Shown: positions 8,354-16,718 of the stretch, in pieces
Layout: every line of letters starts with the position of its first letter
How positions within the stretch are numbered: position 1 is the stretch's first letter
Assembly (NCBI RefSeq): GCF_013911965.1
Contig: NZ_JACESE010000010.1
Location: 103,431 to 167,430, forward strand
Direction: 5' to 3'
Source of the DNA: Phenylobacterium sp.
GTDB taxonomy: Bacteria; Pseudomonadota; Alphaproteobacteria; Caulobacterales; Caulobacteraceae
DNA length: 64,000 nt
The notes under the pieces: model-generated
What the model was told of the DNA's origin: nothing
What the model saw: only the letters and a program-made list of their open reading frames with translations
Databases searched by the model: none
Translations under genes and position numbers: made by a program

Positions 8354-9367
8354 TCAGAAGGCGAGCTGGAATTCGCGTTCCAGGACGCGCTGGCCGCCCC
8401 GCTCAACCCAGTACTGCGCCCGATAGGCGCCCGGCGGCCAGCCCTCGGCCGGGGTGCGGCGCCCGGCATAGAGCAGGTACTGGGCCTTGGCCCGGTCCAG
8501 GGGCTCCTCCGCGGTCTCGGCGAGCACGGTTCCGTCCGGAGCCAGGACCTTGAGGTGTTGCACGTCGCCCCCCTCCAGACCGATCGCACGGACATAGGCG
8601 ACCAGGGCGGGCGCATGCTGGGCGGCGTCGGCGACCCCGCCGTCCTCCAGCGCCTCCATGCTCACCGCCCCGCTGGAGAAGCCGGTGTTCAGCACCGCCC
8701 CCTCGCGATAGGCCATGGCCTTCAGGGCGGCGGGCGACCAGAGCGCGCCGCGCGCGGCGCAGCCGCCGGCGGACATGTCCGGGGCGAAGGGATCGACCAC
8801 CTGGCCGTCGCGGCGCACCGTGAAGTGCAGGTGCGGATATTCGGTGTTCCCGGACAGCCCGATGCGGGCGATGGCCTGGCCCGCCTGGACCTGTTCGCCC
8901 TGCCGGACCAGCAGGCTGTTGCGCGCCAGGTGGCAGTATTGCGTCTCCCAGCCTTCGCCGTGGTCGATCACCACGCCGTTGCCGCACTCCATGCCGTCGA
9001 CGGGAGAGGCGTCCGCCGAGCGGACGGAGACGTCGGCGACGCCGTCCCGCAGCCGGGCGACGACGCCGGGCGCGGCGGCCAGCACATAGACCCCGGCCCG
9101 CTGGGCGGCCATGCTGGGCACGCGGATGTCGACGCCCTTGTGGTCCTGGTAGGTGCGCTCCTCGCAGCGATAGTCCTTCGCGCCGGGGCCCGGATCGCGG
9201 TCCACATAGTTCTGGATCTCGCAGGTCTGGCCCAGAACGCAGTCGACCGGGAAGACGAGTTGCGGTCCCGCCGGCGCTTCCGCCGCCTGGGGCGGCTCGC
9301 CCTGACTCTGTCCGGCCGGAGAACAGGCGGCGAGCAGGACAAGGGCGGCGAGCGGCGAGGGCTTCAC
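8354..9367 (-). CDS. M23 (LytM/LasA-type) peptidase lipoprotein
   Basis: Probable periplasmic or outer-membrane lipoprotein with a peptidoglycan endopeptidase fold. The N-terminus is a short lipoprotein signal with lipobox LAAC (C15). The M23 domain (about 70-200) keeps the zinc ligands H76 and D80 in HKGVD and H181 in the HLHF box. The catalytic histidines H146 (QYCHLA) and H179 are also present, so the enzyme is likely active rather than a degenerate EnvC-type activator. The C-terminal 130 residues form an uncharacterised domain. It may cleave peptide cross-links during growth or when envelope machines are inserted. It is separated by 69 bases from the upstream lysE-type gene on the same strand. 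Confidence 0.88.
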   Translation of the reverse strand: MKPSPLAALVLLAACSPAGQSQGEPPQAAEAPAGPQLVFPVDCVLGQTCEIQNYVDRDPGPGAKDYRCEERTYQDHKGVDIRVPSMAAQRAGVYVLAAAPGVVARLRDGVADVSVRSADASPVDGMECGNGVVIDHGEGWETQYCHLARNSLLVRQGEQVQAGQAIARIGLSGNTEYPHLHFTVRRDGQVVDPFAPDMSAGGCAARGALWSPAALKAMAYREGAVLNTGFSSGAVSMEALEDGGVADAAQHAPALVAYVRAIGLEGGDVQHLKVLAPDGTVLAETAEEPLDRAKAQYLLYAGRRTPAEGWPPGAYRAQYWVERGGQRVLEREFQLAF

Positions 9368-9436
9368 GCAGGGTCTCCCGAGACGAAGGCAGGGGCGCAG
9401 CCTGGCCCAACCCGCCGACGGAATTATGGCGACGCC

Positions 9437-10066
9437 TCAGCCGGGCTTCACCCGCAGCAGCGCCAGGCCGAAGCCGATGAAGATGAGGCCGGTCACCCGG
9501 TCGAACAGACGCTTGACCGCGGGCCGGCTCAGATGGCGCGCCAGCGAACGTCCGCCGAGCGCATAGACGCCGTACCAGAAACTCTCCACCACGGCGAAGG
9601 TGAGCACCAGCATGGCGAACTGCGGCGCCCGCGGCAGGGCCGGATCGATGAACTGGGGCAGGAAGGCCGCGGCGAACAGGATCAGCTTGGGATTGCTGAT
9701 GCTGATGGCGAAACCGCCCCGGAAGAGGGCGGCCGGGGAGAGGGCGGCGGCGAGCGCAGGCGATCCGACGTCGAGCGGCCGGGCCTCGCTCCGCCAGGCT
9801 TTGACGCCGAGGAAGATCAGGTAGGCGACGCCGGCGTAGCGCAGCACCTCGAAGGCGCCGGGGAGGGCCAGGAACAGGGTGGCCAGTCCCGCCGCCGAGG
9901 CCGCCAGAACCAGGACGATGCCGCTCAGACAGCCGGCCATGGCCGCCACGCTGCGGCGCAGGCCCAGGTCCACGCTGCGCGACAGGATGTGCAGCATGTT
10001 GGGTCCGGGCGTGCCCGAGAGCAGGAAGACCGCGCCCACGAACAGCCACCAGGTCTGAAGGGTCAT
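9437..10066 (-). CDS. LysE/RhtB family amino-acid exporter
   Basis: The 209-residue membrane protein has about six hydrophobic helices and the family N-terminal signature GTPGPNMLHILSRSV, with a later SNPKLILFAAAFLPQF segment typical of RhtB/LysE permeases. These export amino acids such as homoserine, threonine or lysine by proton exchange; the substrate cannot be told from sequence. It lies between the LytM lipoprotein and sulfotransferase genes on the same strand with short gaps, so co-transcription is possible but no functional link is evident. Confidence 0.88.
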   Translation of the reverse strand: MTLQTWWLFVGAVFLLSGTPGPNMLHILSRSVDLGLRRSVAAMAGCLSGIVLVLAASAAGLATLFLALPGAFEVLRYAGVAYLIFLGVKAWRSEARPLDVGSPALAAALSPAALFRGGFAISISNPKLILFAAAFLPQFIDPALPRAPQFAMLVLTFAVVESFWYGVYALGGRSLARHLSRPAVKRLFDRVTGLIFIGFGLALLRVKPG

Positions 10067-10123
10067 GTCGTCGCATCTTCGGCCGGGAGGAAGGCCTCCG
10101 CTAGCACCGGCGGCGATGCGCCG

Positions 10124-10864
10124 CTAGCCGAAGGTGAGGCCGGTCAGGGCCTGCAGGCGCGCCATGTCGCGGGCGTAGATCGCGCGCAGAGCCGCGGCGT
10201 CCTCGGGCGTCAGGCGGGAGGGATAGGCGATGTCGCGCGCCTCGTGCACCCGGCGCGGCCGGACCTCCGGGAAGGGCCCGACGCCCAGGAAGGCGCAGAC
10301 CTCCGACAGCGTAGCCGCCGGATCGGCGTCCAGGGCGCCGGCCTGCAGGATCAGCACCTGCTCGCGCGGGAAGAGGGCGAAGAGCCGCTCGATCTGCTCG
10401 CCGTAGAAGCCGCGCTCCACATAGCTGAACTCCCGATGCCAGCCCCAGGGCTGCGCGTCGAACAGGCGCGTGCGGCCGCGGCGGACGCACCAGTCGAAGG
10501 GCGCCGTCTCCACGCCGCGGGCATATTCCATCTTCCAGTGGGAGAAGGCGCGCTCCACCGGATCGCGCAGCAGGACGATCAGCCGGATGTCGGGCCGGTA
10601 GGCGCGGATGCGCTCCAGGCTGTTCTTCCAGTAGAGATAGATGGGCGTGGCCTCGCCCCACAGCTTGGTGCGGTCGGACAGACCGAAGCGGGCGTGGTAG
10701 TCGCCGTAGTCGGGCGCCGCCCAGTCGCGGGCCTCGTCGTCGAAGAAGTGGACCTCCTTCACGTCCGACAGGCCGATCTGCGGGTGGTCCCCCAGATAGT
10801 CGAACAGCGCCGTCGTGCCGGCCTTCTGAGCGCCGGCGATGATGAAGTCGACCTTCGGCTCCAC
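10124..10864 (-). CDS. Sulfotransferase domain protein
   Basis: The 246-residue protein starts with the 5'-phosphosulfate-binding loop IIAGAQKAGTTALFDYL (GxQKxGTT at about 11-18). Further on, RLIVLLRDPVERAFSHWKMEY is the 3'-phosphate-binding RDPxxRxxSxW segment. Such enzymes move sulfate from PAPS to carbohydrate or lipid hydroxyls; bacterial relatives modify capsules, Nod factors or lipooligosaccharides. It is read divergently from the CmcI-like methyltransferase and sugar operon just to its right, with 90 bases between them. That suggests sulfation of the surface glycan made there. The acceptor is unknown. Confidence 0.85.
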   Translation of the reverse strand: MEPKVDFIIAGAQKAGTTALFDYLGDHPQIGLSDVKEVHFFDDEARDWAAPDYGDYHARFGLSDRTKLWGEATPIYLYWKNSLERIRAYRPDIRLIVLLRDPVERAFSHWKMEYARGVETAPFDWCVRRGRTRLFDAQPWGWHREFSYVERGFYGEQIERLFALFPREQVLILQAGALDADPAATLSEVCAFLGVGPFPEVRPRRVHEARDIAYPSRLTPEDAAALRAIYARDMARLQALTGLTFG

Positions 10865-10954
10865 GGGTGCTCCTCGCCTGCGGCGCGGCTCCTTGGGCCC
10901 CCGGCGCGGGTTACGGCTTCATCGGGCCGCAGATGCGCGATAAGAGGGGGACGA

Positions 10955-11773
10955 ATGAAGCGGGCCGGATTCTGTGGTCCGCCAAAGGCATACAAGGTCG
11001 GGGTCTTGATCACCATCATCGACGAAGAGCGCGGCGAAGTCGTCGTCCGCGACGGCGACAAGGAAGTGCGCCACAGCCTCTCCACCGCCGAAGGATTCGC
11101 CGCGGCCTCCAAGGCCTGGGTCCGGGCCACCTGGGATTCGAAGTACGTCTATTCCTTCGCCTGGATGGGCCGGCCGATCATTCAGCTGCCGGAGGACATG
11201 ATCCGCCTGCAGGAAGTGATCTATGCGCTGAAGCCTGACGTGCTGATCGAAACCGGCGTCGCCCACGGCGGCTCCCTGATCTTCTACGCCTCGCTGTTCG
11301 AGGCCATGGGCCACGGCCGCGTGATCGGCATCGACATCGAGATCCGGCCGCACAACCGCAGCGCCATCGAAGCCCACCCGATGAAGAAGCGGATCGAGCT
11401 GATCGAAGGCTCGTCCACCGCGCCCGAAGTGGTCGACCAGGTGAAGGCCCTGGTGAAGCCGGGCGAGAAGGCCCTGGTGGTGCTGGATTCCAACCACACC
11501 AAGGGCCACGTGCTCGACGAGCTGCGCGCCTATGCCGACCTGGTGCCGGTGGGCTCCTACATCGTGGCCACCGACGGGATCATGGAACAGGTCGCCGGCG
11601 GCCCGCGCACGGCCGAGGACTGGACCTGGAACAATCCCAAGGCCGCCGCCCACGCCTTCGTCGAGGAAGACAAGCGCTTCGTCATCGAGGAGCCGGCCTT
11701 CCCGTTCAACGAGGGCGCGGTGACCGAGCGGGTCACCTACTGGCCCGACGCCTTCGTCAAGCGGATCGCCTGA
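10955..11773 (+). CDS. CmcI/rhamnosyl O-methyltransferase family protein
   Basis: Class I SAM-dependent methyltransferase fold of the cephalosporin-hydroxylase (CmcI) family. In cell-envelope clusters these proteins are usually sugar O-methyltransferases rather than hydroxylases. Visible motifs are VLIETGVAHGGSLIFYASL (SAM loop with glycine-rich turn), GRVIGIDIEIRPHN, and ALVVLDSNHTKGHVLDELRAYADLV, the acidic metal-binding stretch. The start at 10955 follows AAGAGGGGG. A TTG at 11006, giving a protein that begins ITIIDEERGE, is an alternative. It is the first gene of the sugar operon, 23 bases before rfbF, so O-methylation of a sugar in the same polysaccharide is the likely job. Confidence 0.8.
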   Translation: MKRAGFCGPPKAYKVGVLITIIDEERGEVVVRDGDKEVRHSLSTAEGFAAASKAWVRATWDSKYVYSFAWMGRPIIQLPEDMIRLQEVIYALKPDVLIETGVAHGGSLIFYASLFEAMGHGRVIGIDIEIRPHNRSAIEAHPMKKRIELIEGSSTAPEVVDQVKALVKPGEKALVVLDSNHTKGHVLDELRAYADLVPVGSYIVATDGIMEQVAGGPRTAEDWTWNNPKAAAHAFVEEDKRFVIEEPAFPFNEGAVTERVTYWPDAFVKRIA

Positions 11774-11796
11774 CGGATCGGGGAAGGGGCGCGACC

Positions 11797-12570
11797 ATGA
11801 AAGCCGTCATCCTGGCCGGGGGGCTCGGGACCCGCATTTCCGAGGAAAGCCACCTGCGGCCCAAGCCGATGATCGAGATCGGCGGCCGGCCGATTCTGTG
11901 GCACATCATGAAGCTCTTCTCGCACCACGGCTTCAACGAGTTCATCGTCTGCCTGGGCTACAAGGGCTATGTGGTGAAGGAATACTTCGCCAACTACGTG
12001 CTCCATAACGCCGACTTCACCGTCGACCTCGCCAACCGGGCCATCGACTACCACGCCACCAACCACGAGCCGTGGAAGGTGACCCTGGTGGACACCGGCC
12101 CCGACACCATGACCGGCGGCCGGCTGAAGCGGGTGCGGCAGTTCCTCGATCCCGGCGAACCCTTCTTCTTCACCTATGGCGACGGCGTCGCCGACGTGGA
12201 CCTGAAGAAGCTGGCGCAGTTCCACAGGGCCCACGGCAAGGATGCGACCGTCACCGCCGTCGCTCCGCCCGGCCGCTACGGCGCCCTGGAAATGACCGGC
12301 GACCGGGTCGACCGCTTCGTGGAGAAGCCGCCCGGCGACAACGGCCTGATCAACGGCGGCTTCTTCGTGCTCAACCCCGCCGTGGTCGATCGGGTGGAGG
12401 ATGATTCCACCGTCTGGGAGCTGGGCCCGCTCGAAGGCCTGGCCGCCGACGGCGAGCTGATCGCCTATCGTCACGACGGCTTCTGGGCCGCCATGGACAC
12501 CCTGCGCGACAAGAACCAGCTCGAGGCGCTCTGGGCTTCGGGCAAGGCGCCCTGGCGCCTCTGGGCATGA
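11797..12570 (+). CDS. rfbF: Glucose-1-phosphate cytidylyltransferase
   Basis: Makes CDP-D-glucose from CTP and glucose-1-phosphate, the entry step to CDP-linked deoxy sugars. The 257-residue length is standard. The N-terminus holds the nucleotidyltransferase signature ILAGGLGTR (5-13) and RPKPMIEIGGRPILWHIM (21-38). FTYGDGVADVDL carries the metal-binding aspartate, and FVEKP and NGGFFVLNP are typical of RfbF. It overlaps the dehydratase gene by 4 bases, so the first two pathway enzymes are made together. Confidence 0.95.
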   Translation: MKAVILAGGLGTRISEESHLRPKPMIEIGGRPILWHIMKLFSHHGFNEFIVCLGYKGYVVKEYFANYVLHNADFTVDLANRAIDYHATNHEPWKVTLVDTGPDTMTGGRLKRVRQFLDPGEPFFFTYGDGVADVDLKKLAQFHRAHGKDATVTAVAPPGRYGALEMTGDRVDRFVEKPPGDNGLINGGFFVLNPAVVDRVEDDSTVWELGPLEGLAADGELIAYRHDGFWAAMDTLRDKNQLEALWASGKAPWRLWA

Positions 12571-13625
12571 GCCGGCCCGATCCGGCCTTCTGGGCGGGCA
12601 AGCGCGTCCTTCTCACCGGCCATACGGGGTTCAAGGGCTCGTGGGCCGGCCTCTGGCTCGCCCGCATGGGCGCAGAGGTGACGGGCCTGGCGCTGGCCCC
12701 CGATCAGACGCCGGCGCTCGCCGACCTGTTGGGCTATGAGCACCTGACGGCCTCGCACACGGTCGACCTGCGCGATCGCCGGGCGGTGACGGACGCAGTC
12801 GGCGCGCGGCCTTTCGACCTTGTCCTGCACATGGCCGCCCAGCCGATCGTCCGCGCGGCGATCGAGGATCCCGTGGGGTCGCTCGCCACCAACATCATGG
12901 GGACGGCCCACCTGCTGGAGGCGCTGCGCGACGAAGACGCGCTCAAGGCGGTTCTGGTCATCACCTCGGACAAGGTCTACGCCAACAACGACGCCGGCCG
13001 CGCCTTCCAGGAGGGCGACGCCCTGGGCGGCAAGGATCCCTATTCCGCCTCCAAGGCCTGCGCCGAGATCGTGACGGCGAGCTACGCGAAGTCCTATTTC
13101 GACAGGGCCGGCGTGCCGGTCGCCACCGCCCGCGGCGGCAACGTCATCGGCGGCGGCGACTTCTCCCGCGACCGGCTGGTGGCCGACATCGTCCGCGCCG
13201 CCCGCGCCGGAGAGGCCGTGGTCCTGCGCCACCCGGAGGCCACGCGGCCCTGGCAGCACGTGCTCGACTGCGTGGCCGGCTATCTGGTCTACGCCCAGGC
13301 GCTGGCGACGCGGAAGGATACGCCCCGCGCCCTCAACTTCGGTCCCAGGCCCGGCGCGGCCGAGATCACCGTCGGCGAGCTCGCCACCCAGGCCACGCAG
13401 GCCCTGTCGGCCAAGCCGTGGCGGCACGAGCCCGACCTCGCCTCCATCGAGGCGAAGATGCTGGCCGTGGACGCCGGTCTCGCCCGGCGCACGCTCGGCT
13501 TCGAGAGCCGCCTCGACGGTCCCGCGGCCGTGGCCTGGACCATGGAATGGTACCGCCGGCAGGGGGAGGGCGAGGCCGCCCGCGACCTCTGTCTGGCCCA
13601 GATCGACGCCTACGAAAGCCTCTGA
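12567..13625 (+). CDS. rfbG: CDP-glucose 4,6-dehydratase
   Basis: Short-chain dehydrogenase/reductase that turns CDP-glucose into CDP-4-keto-6-deoxyglucose using bound NAD. The nucleotide-binding loop GHTGFKGSW lies at 18-26 and the catalytic Y-x3-K is Y159-K163 in DPYSASKACAE. ARGGNVIGGGDF and RPWQHVLD are characteristic of RfbG. The 352-residue length is normal. It overlaps rfbF and the downstream C-methyltransferase gene at both ends. No rfbH (3-dehydrase) is present, so the product should keep its 3-oxygen. Confidence 0.95.
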   Translation: MSRPDPAFWAGKRVLLTGHTGFKGSWAGLWLARMGAEVTGLALAPDQTPALADLLGYEHLTASHTVDLRDRRAVTDAVGARPFDLVLHMAAQPIVRAAIEDPVGSLATNIMGTAHLLEALRDEDALKAVLVITSDKVYANNDAGRAFQEGDALGGKDPYSASKACAEIVTASYAKSYFDRAGVPVATARGGNVIGGGDFSRDRLVADIVRAARAGEAVVLRHPEATRPWQHVLDCVAGYLVYAQALATRKDTPRALNFGPRPGAAEITVGELATQATQALSAKPWRHEPDLASIEAKMLAVDAGLARRTLGFESRLDGPAAVAWTMEWYRRQGEGEAARDLCLAQIDAYESL

Positions 13626-14863
13626 TGACGACGCCCGTCTGCCGCTTCTGCCGCACGCCGCTGACCCACACCCTGGTGGACCTGGGCGCCCAGCCGCTCG
13701 CCAACAGCAACCTGACCGCAGCCGAGCTCGCGGCCGGGAACGAGCGGACCTATCCGCTGCACGCGCGGGTCTGTTCTGAGTGCTTCCTCGTCCAGGTGGA
13801 CGATCCCGTGGCGGCCGACGAGATCTTCGACTCCGGCTACGCCTACTTCTCCTCCTATTCGGCGAGCTGGGTGGAGCATGCCCGCCGCTACGCAGAGGCC
13901 ATGATCGCGCGCTTCGGTCTCGGGGCGGACTCGCTCGTGGTCGAGGTGGCGTCCAACGACGGCTACCTGCTGCAGCACTTCAAGGCCGCCGGCGTGCCGG
14001 TGCTGGGGATCGAGCCCACGGCCAACACCGCCCAGGCGGCCATCGACAAGGGCGTGCCCACCGAGGTCATGTTCTTCAACGGCGAGACCGGCCGCGAACT
14101 GGCCGCCCGCGGAGTGAAGGCCGACCTGATGGCCGCCAACAACGTGCTCGCCCACGTCCCGGACATCGGCGGCTTCGTCGCCGGCTTCCGCGAGGTGCTG
14201 AAGCCCGAAGGCGTGCTCACCTTCGAGTTTCCGCATTTCCTCAACATGCTCGAGCTGGTGCAGTTCGACACCATCTATCACGAGCACTTCTCCTACCTGT
14301 CCCTGCTGGCCGTGGCCCAGGTGCTGCGCGCCAACGGCCTGCGGGCCTTCGACGTGGAGCTGCTGCCCACGCACGGCGGCTCCTTGCGCCTCTTCTGCGC
14401 CCACGAGGGCTCGAGCCATCAGGAGACGGACGCCCTGAAGACCCTTCGCGCGCGGGAAGCCGCCGCGGGCCTGCACAAGCTGGAAACCTACGAAGGCTAC
14501 GCCGCCCGCGTCGATGCGGTGCGCGACTCTTTCCTGGCCTTCCTGAAGGCGGCCAAGGCGGACGGGAAGTCGGTGGCGGCCTATGGCGCGGCGGCCAAGG
14601 GCAACACCTTCCTCAACTATGCCGGCGTGACCGACAAGGACATCGTCGCGGCCTTCGACGCCAATCCGCACAAGCAGGGCCGGTTTCTGCCCGGCAGCCA
14701 TGTGCCGATCCTCTCGCCCGAAAGGGTGGCCGAGGTGAAGCCCGACTATGTGCTGATCCTGCCCTGGAACCTGAAGGACGAGATCATGGCGCAGCTCGCC
14801 TATATCCGCGCCTGGGGCGGCCGGTTCGTGATCGCCTCGCCCAAGACCGAGATCCTCGACTGA
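13625..14863 (+). CDS. Sugar C-methyltransferase (NovU/TylC3-like, zinc-binding)
   Basis: The 412-residue three-part enzyme has an N-terminal zinc-binding module with C6/C9 (CRFC) and C50/C53 (CSEC), a central SAM-binding domain (VVEVASNDGYLLQHF, about 105), and the C-terminal domain of sugar C-methyltransferases with YGAAAKGNTFLN. Relatives add a methyl group to carbon 3 (or 5) of NDP-4-keto-6-deoxy sugars. Here the expected substrate is the CDP-4-keto-6-deoxyglucose made by the two preceding genes. The start at 13625 gives a TGATG overlap with rfbG; the longer upstream open frame is rejected because it lacks the zinc-module start. Confidence 0.9.
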   Translation: MTTPVCRFCRTPLTHTLVDLGAQPLANSNLTAAELAAGNERTYPLHARVCSECFLVQVDDPVAADEIFDSGYAYFSSYSASWVEHARRYAEAMIARFGLGADSLVVEVASNDGYLLQHFKAAGVPVLGIEPTANTAQAAIDKGVPTEVMFFNGETGRELAARGVKADLMAANNVLAHVPDIGGFVAGFREVLKPEGVLTFEFPHFLNMLELVQFDTIYHEHFSYLSLLAVAQVLRANGLRAFDVELLPTHGGSLRLFCAHEGSSHQETDALKTLRAREAAAGLHKLETYEGYAARVDAVRDSFLAFLKAAKADGKSVAAYGAAAKGNTFLNYAGVTDKDIVAAFDANPHKQGRFLPGSHVPILSPERVAEVKPDYVLILPWNLKDEIMAQLAYIRAWGGRFVIASPKTEILD

Positions 14864-15396
14864 TGCGGTTTTCGCCGACGGAGGTGGCCGGCGTCATGCG
14901 GGTGGAGATCGAGCCCGTGCAGGACGCGCGCGGCGCCTTCGCCCGGCTGCACTGCCCCGAGGAGTTCGCCGCCGCCGGCATACCCTTCGCCCCGGCCCAG
15001 ACCAGCCTGTCGCGCAACACGGCCGCCTTCACCCTGCGCGGCATGCACTACCAGCCCGCGCCGCATGGCGAGACGAAGCTGGTTCGCGCCGTGCGCGGCC
15101 GCGTCTTCGACGTGGCGCTCGATCTGCGCCCGGACAGCCCGACCTATCTGAAATGGACCGGCGCAGTCCTGGACGCGGACGAGGGCCAGGCGCTGTTCAT
15201 CCCCGAAGGGGTCGCTCACGGCTTCCTGACGCTCCTGCCCGACACCGACGTGCTCTACCAGATCGCGCCCATGTTCGAGCCGGGCCACGGCGCGGGCGTG
15301 CGCTGGAACGATCCGGCCTTCGCCATCCGCTGGCCGGCGCCGCCGGAGGTGATCTCCGAGCGTGACGCGGCCTATCCCGACTTCCGTGGCGCCTGA
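14863..15396 (+). CDS. NDP-4-keto-6-deoxy sugar epimerase (RmlC/RfbC-like cupin)
   Basis: The 177-residue RmlC-type cupin has TLRGMHYQ with the catalytic base H62, followed by KLVRAVRGRVFDVALDLR and IPEGVAHGFLTL. RmlC enzymes epimerise carbon 3 and/or 5 of NDP-4-keto-6-deoxy hexoses; relatives in CDP or C-methyl pathways epimerise only one carbon. Its start overlaps the methyltransferase stop (TGATG), which argues that it acts on the C-methylated keto sugar. dTDP-rhamnose synthesis is unlikely because rmlA, rmlB and rmlD are absent here. Confidence 0.9.
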   Translation: MRFSPTEVAGVMRVEIEPVQDARGAFARLHCPEEFAAAGIPFAPAQTSLSRNTAAFTLRGMHYQPAPHGETKLVRAVRGRVFDVALDLRPDSPTYLKWTGAVLDADEGQALFIPEGVAHGFLTLLPDTDVLYQIAPMFEPGHGAGVRWNDPAFAIRWPAPPEVISERDAAYPDFRGA

Positions 15397-15408
15397 GGCA
15401 AGTCCGAC

Positions 15409-15903
15409 ATGCTGAAGATCGATCCCACCGCCACCGTCTCGCCGCTCGCCGACATCGAACGCTCGGTGCGCGGCACCCTGATCGAGATCGGCGCGCGGAC
15501 GCTTATCGACTCCTTCGTCAAGATCAAGCCGGCCGGCGGCGCGGGCGAGGTGGTGATCGGCGCCGACTGCGCGATCAATTCCGGGACGGTGATCTACACC
15601 GGCAACGGGGTGCGGATCGGCGATGCGGTCCTGATCGCGGCCAACTGCACGCTTGCGCCGACCAATCACCAGATATCCGACCGCAACACCCGGATCCGCG
15701 ACCAGGGCTTCATGGAGAGCCGCGGCGGCATCGTCATCGAGGACGATGTCTGGCTCGGCGCCGGCGTGGTCGTCCTCGACGGCGCCGTCATCGGCCAGGG
15801 CTGCGTGGTCGCCGCCGGCTCGGTGGTGCGCGGCCGACTGGAGCCCTACGGCGTCTATGCGGGCGCGCCCGTGCGCCGCATCGGTGAGCGCGGGTCGGCA
15901 TGA
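15409..15903 (+). CDS. Hexapeptide-repeat acyltransferase (left-handed beta-helix)
   Basis: The 164-residue protein has the isoleucine- and valine-rich hexapeptide pattern of left-handed parallel beta-helix acyltransferases, for example GNGVRIGDAVLIAANC and VWLGAGVVVLDGAVIGQGCVV cut by a loop with PTNHQI, whose histidine could be the catalytic base. It ends in the usual YAGAPVRRIG. Such enzymes move acetyl groups from acetyl-CoA to sugar hydroxyl or amino groups. It begins 12 bases after the epimerase gene and overlaps the reductase, so O-acetylation of the pathway sugar is likely. The exact position is unknown. Confidence 0.88.
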   Translation: MLKIDPTATVSPLADIERSVRGTLIEIGARTLIDSFVKIKPAGGAGEVVIGADCAINSGTVIYTGNGVRIGDAVLIAANCTLAPTNHQISDRNTRIRDQGFMESRGGIVIEDDVWLGAGVVVLDGAVIGQGCVVAAGSVVRGRLEPYGVYAGAPVRRIGERGSA

Positions 15904-16718
15904 GCCGCTTCACCGTCATCGGCGCCCGCGGCTTCATCGGCGGGCGTCTGTCCGCCGCCCTGCGGGCGCGCGGCGACAGCGTCTACGCCCCCGCCCGCGA
16001 CGACGCCGAGCTGTTCGATCAGGACCTGGGGACCGTCTTCTATTGCGCCGGCCTGACCGGCGACTTTCACGTCCGGCCCTTCGACACGGTCGAGGCCCAT
16101 GTCGGCTTCCTGGCCCAGGTGCTCAAGCGTGGACGGTTCGAGCGGCTGATCTATCTGTCGTCCACCCGGGTCTATGACAGCCTGGGCGAGGCCGGCGGCG
16201 ACGAGGCCGACCGGCTGGTCTTCGATCCCGCCGCGGCCCGCAACGTCTACGATCTCTCCAAGGCGCTCGGCGAGAACCTGACCCTGGCCCGGTCGGACAG
16301 CCGGGGCGTCGTGGCGCGTCTCTCCAACGTCTTCGACTGGACGCCGGACGCGGGCGGCTTTCTCTCCGACCTGCTGGCGCGGGCGAGGCGGGAAAGGTCG
16401 ATCGACCTGCCGGCCTCCGCGCCGGCCGCGGTTCGCGACTATATCCAGGCCGACGATGTCGTCGCGGGCCTGATCGCCATGGCCGACGGCCGCGCCGAGG
16501 GGATCGTGAACCTCGCCAGCGGCCGGAATCTGTCCAACCGCGAACTGGCCGCCGTCTTCGCGCAGGCGGGCTGGAGCCTCACCCTGGGCGAGGACAGGCC
16601 GGTCCCCCCGGCGCCCCGTTGTGCGACGGCCCGGATGCGCAGCCTGGGCGTGGCGCCGCGCGACCCCGCCGCCGTGATCGCCCAGGCCCTGGCCGATCCT
16701 CAGTTCTTCCAGGGCTAG
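15900..16718 (+). CDS. NAD-dependent epimerase/dehydratase, probable NDP-4-ketosugar reductase
   Basis: The 272-residue extended short-chain dehydrogenase/reductase has the dinucleotide loop GARGFIG (8-14), a STRVY segment, and the catalytic pair Y117-K121 (YDLSK). It is short for an epimerase but suits a 4-ketoreductase of the RmlD/GME class. As last gene of the operon it would finish the pathway by reducing carbon 4 after methylation and epimerisation. It overlaps the acyltransferase gene by 4 bases. Its stop overlaps, tail to tail, the stop of the GT41 gene on the other strand. Confidence 0.87.
   Translation: MSRFTVIGARGFIGGRLSAALRARGDSVYAPARDDAELFDQDLGTVFYCAGLTGDFHVRPFDTVEAHVGFLAQVLKRGRFERLIYLSSTRVYDSLGEAGGDEADRLVFDPAAARNVYDLSKALGENLTLARSDSRGVVARLSNVFDWTPDAGGFLSDLLARARRERSIDLPASAPAAVRDYIQADDVVAGLIAMADGRAEGIVNLASGRNLSNRELAAVFAQAGWSLTLGEDRPVPPAPRCATARMRSLGVAPRDPAAVIAQALADPQFFQG

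Noticed and set aside
8555-10954. Long plus-strand extension upstream of the CmcI-like gene
   Set aside because: It runs antisense to three well-supported minus-strand genes; the real start lies at 10955 with its own ribosome-binding site.
11797-15396. dTDP-rhamnose pathway
   Set aside because: The nucleotidyltransferase and dehydratase are of the CDP-glucose type (RfbF/RfbG), and rmlD is absent; only the epimerase resembles RmlC.
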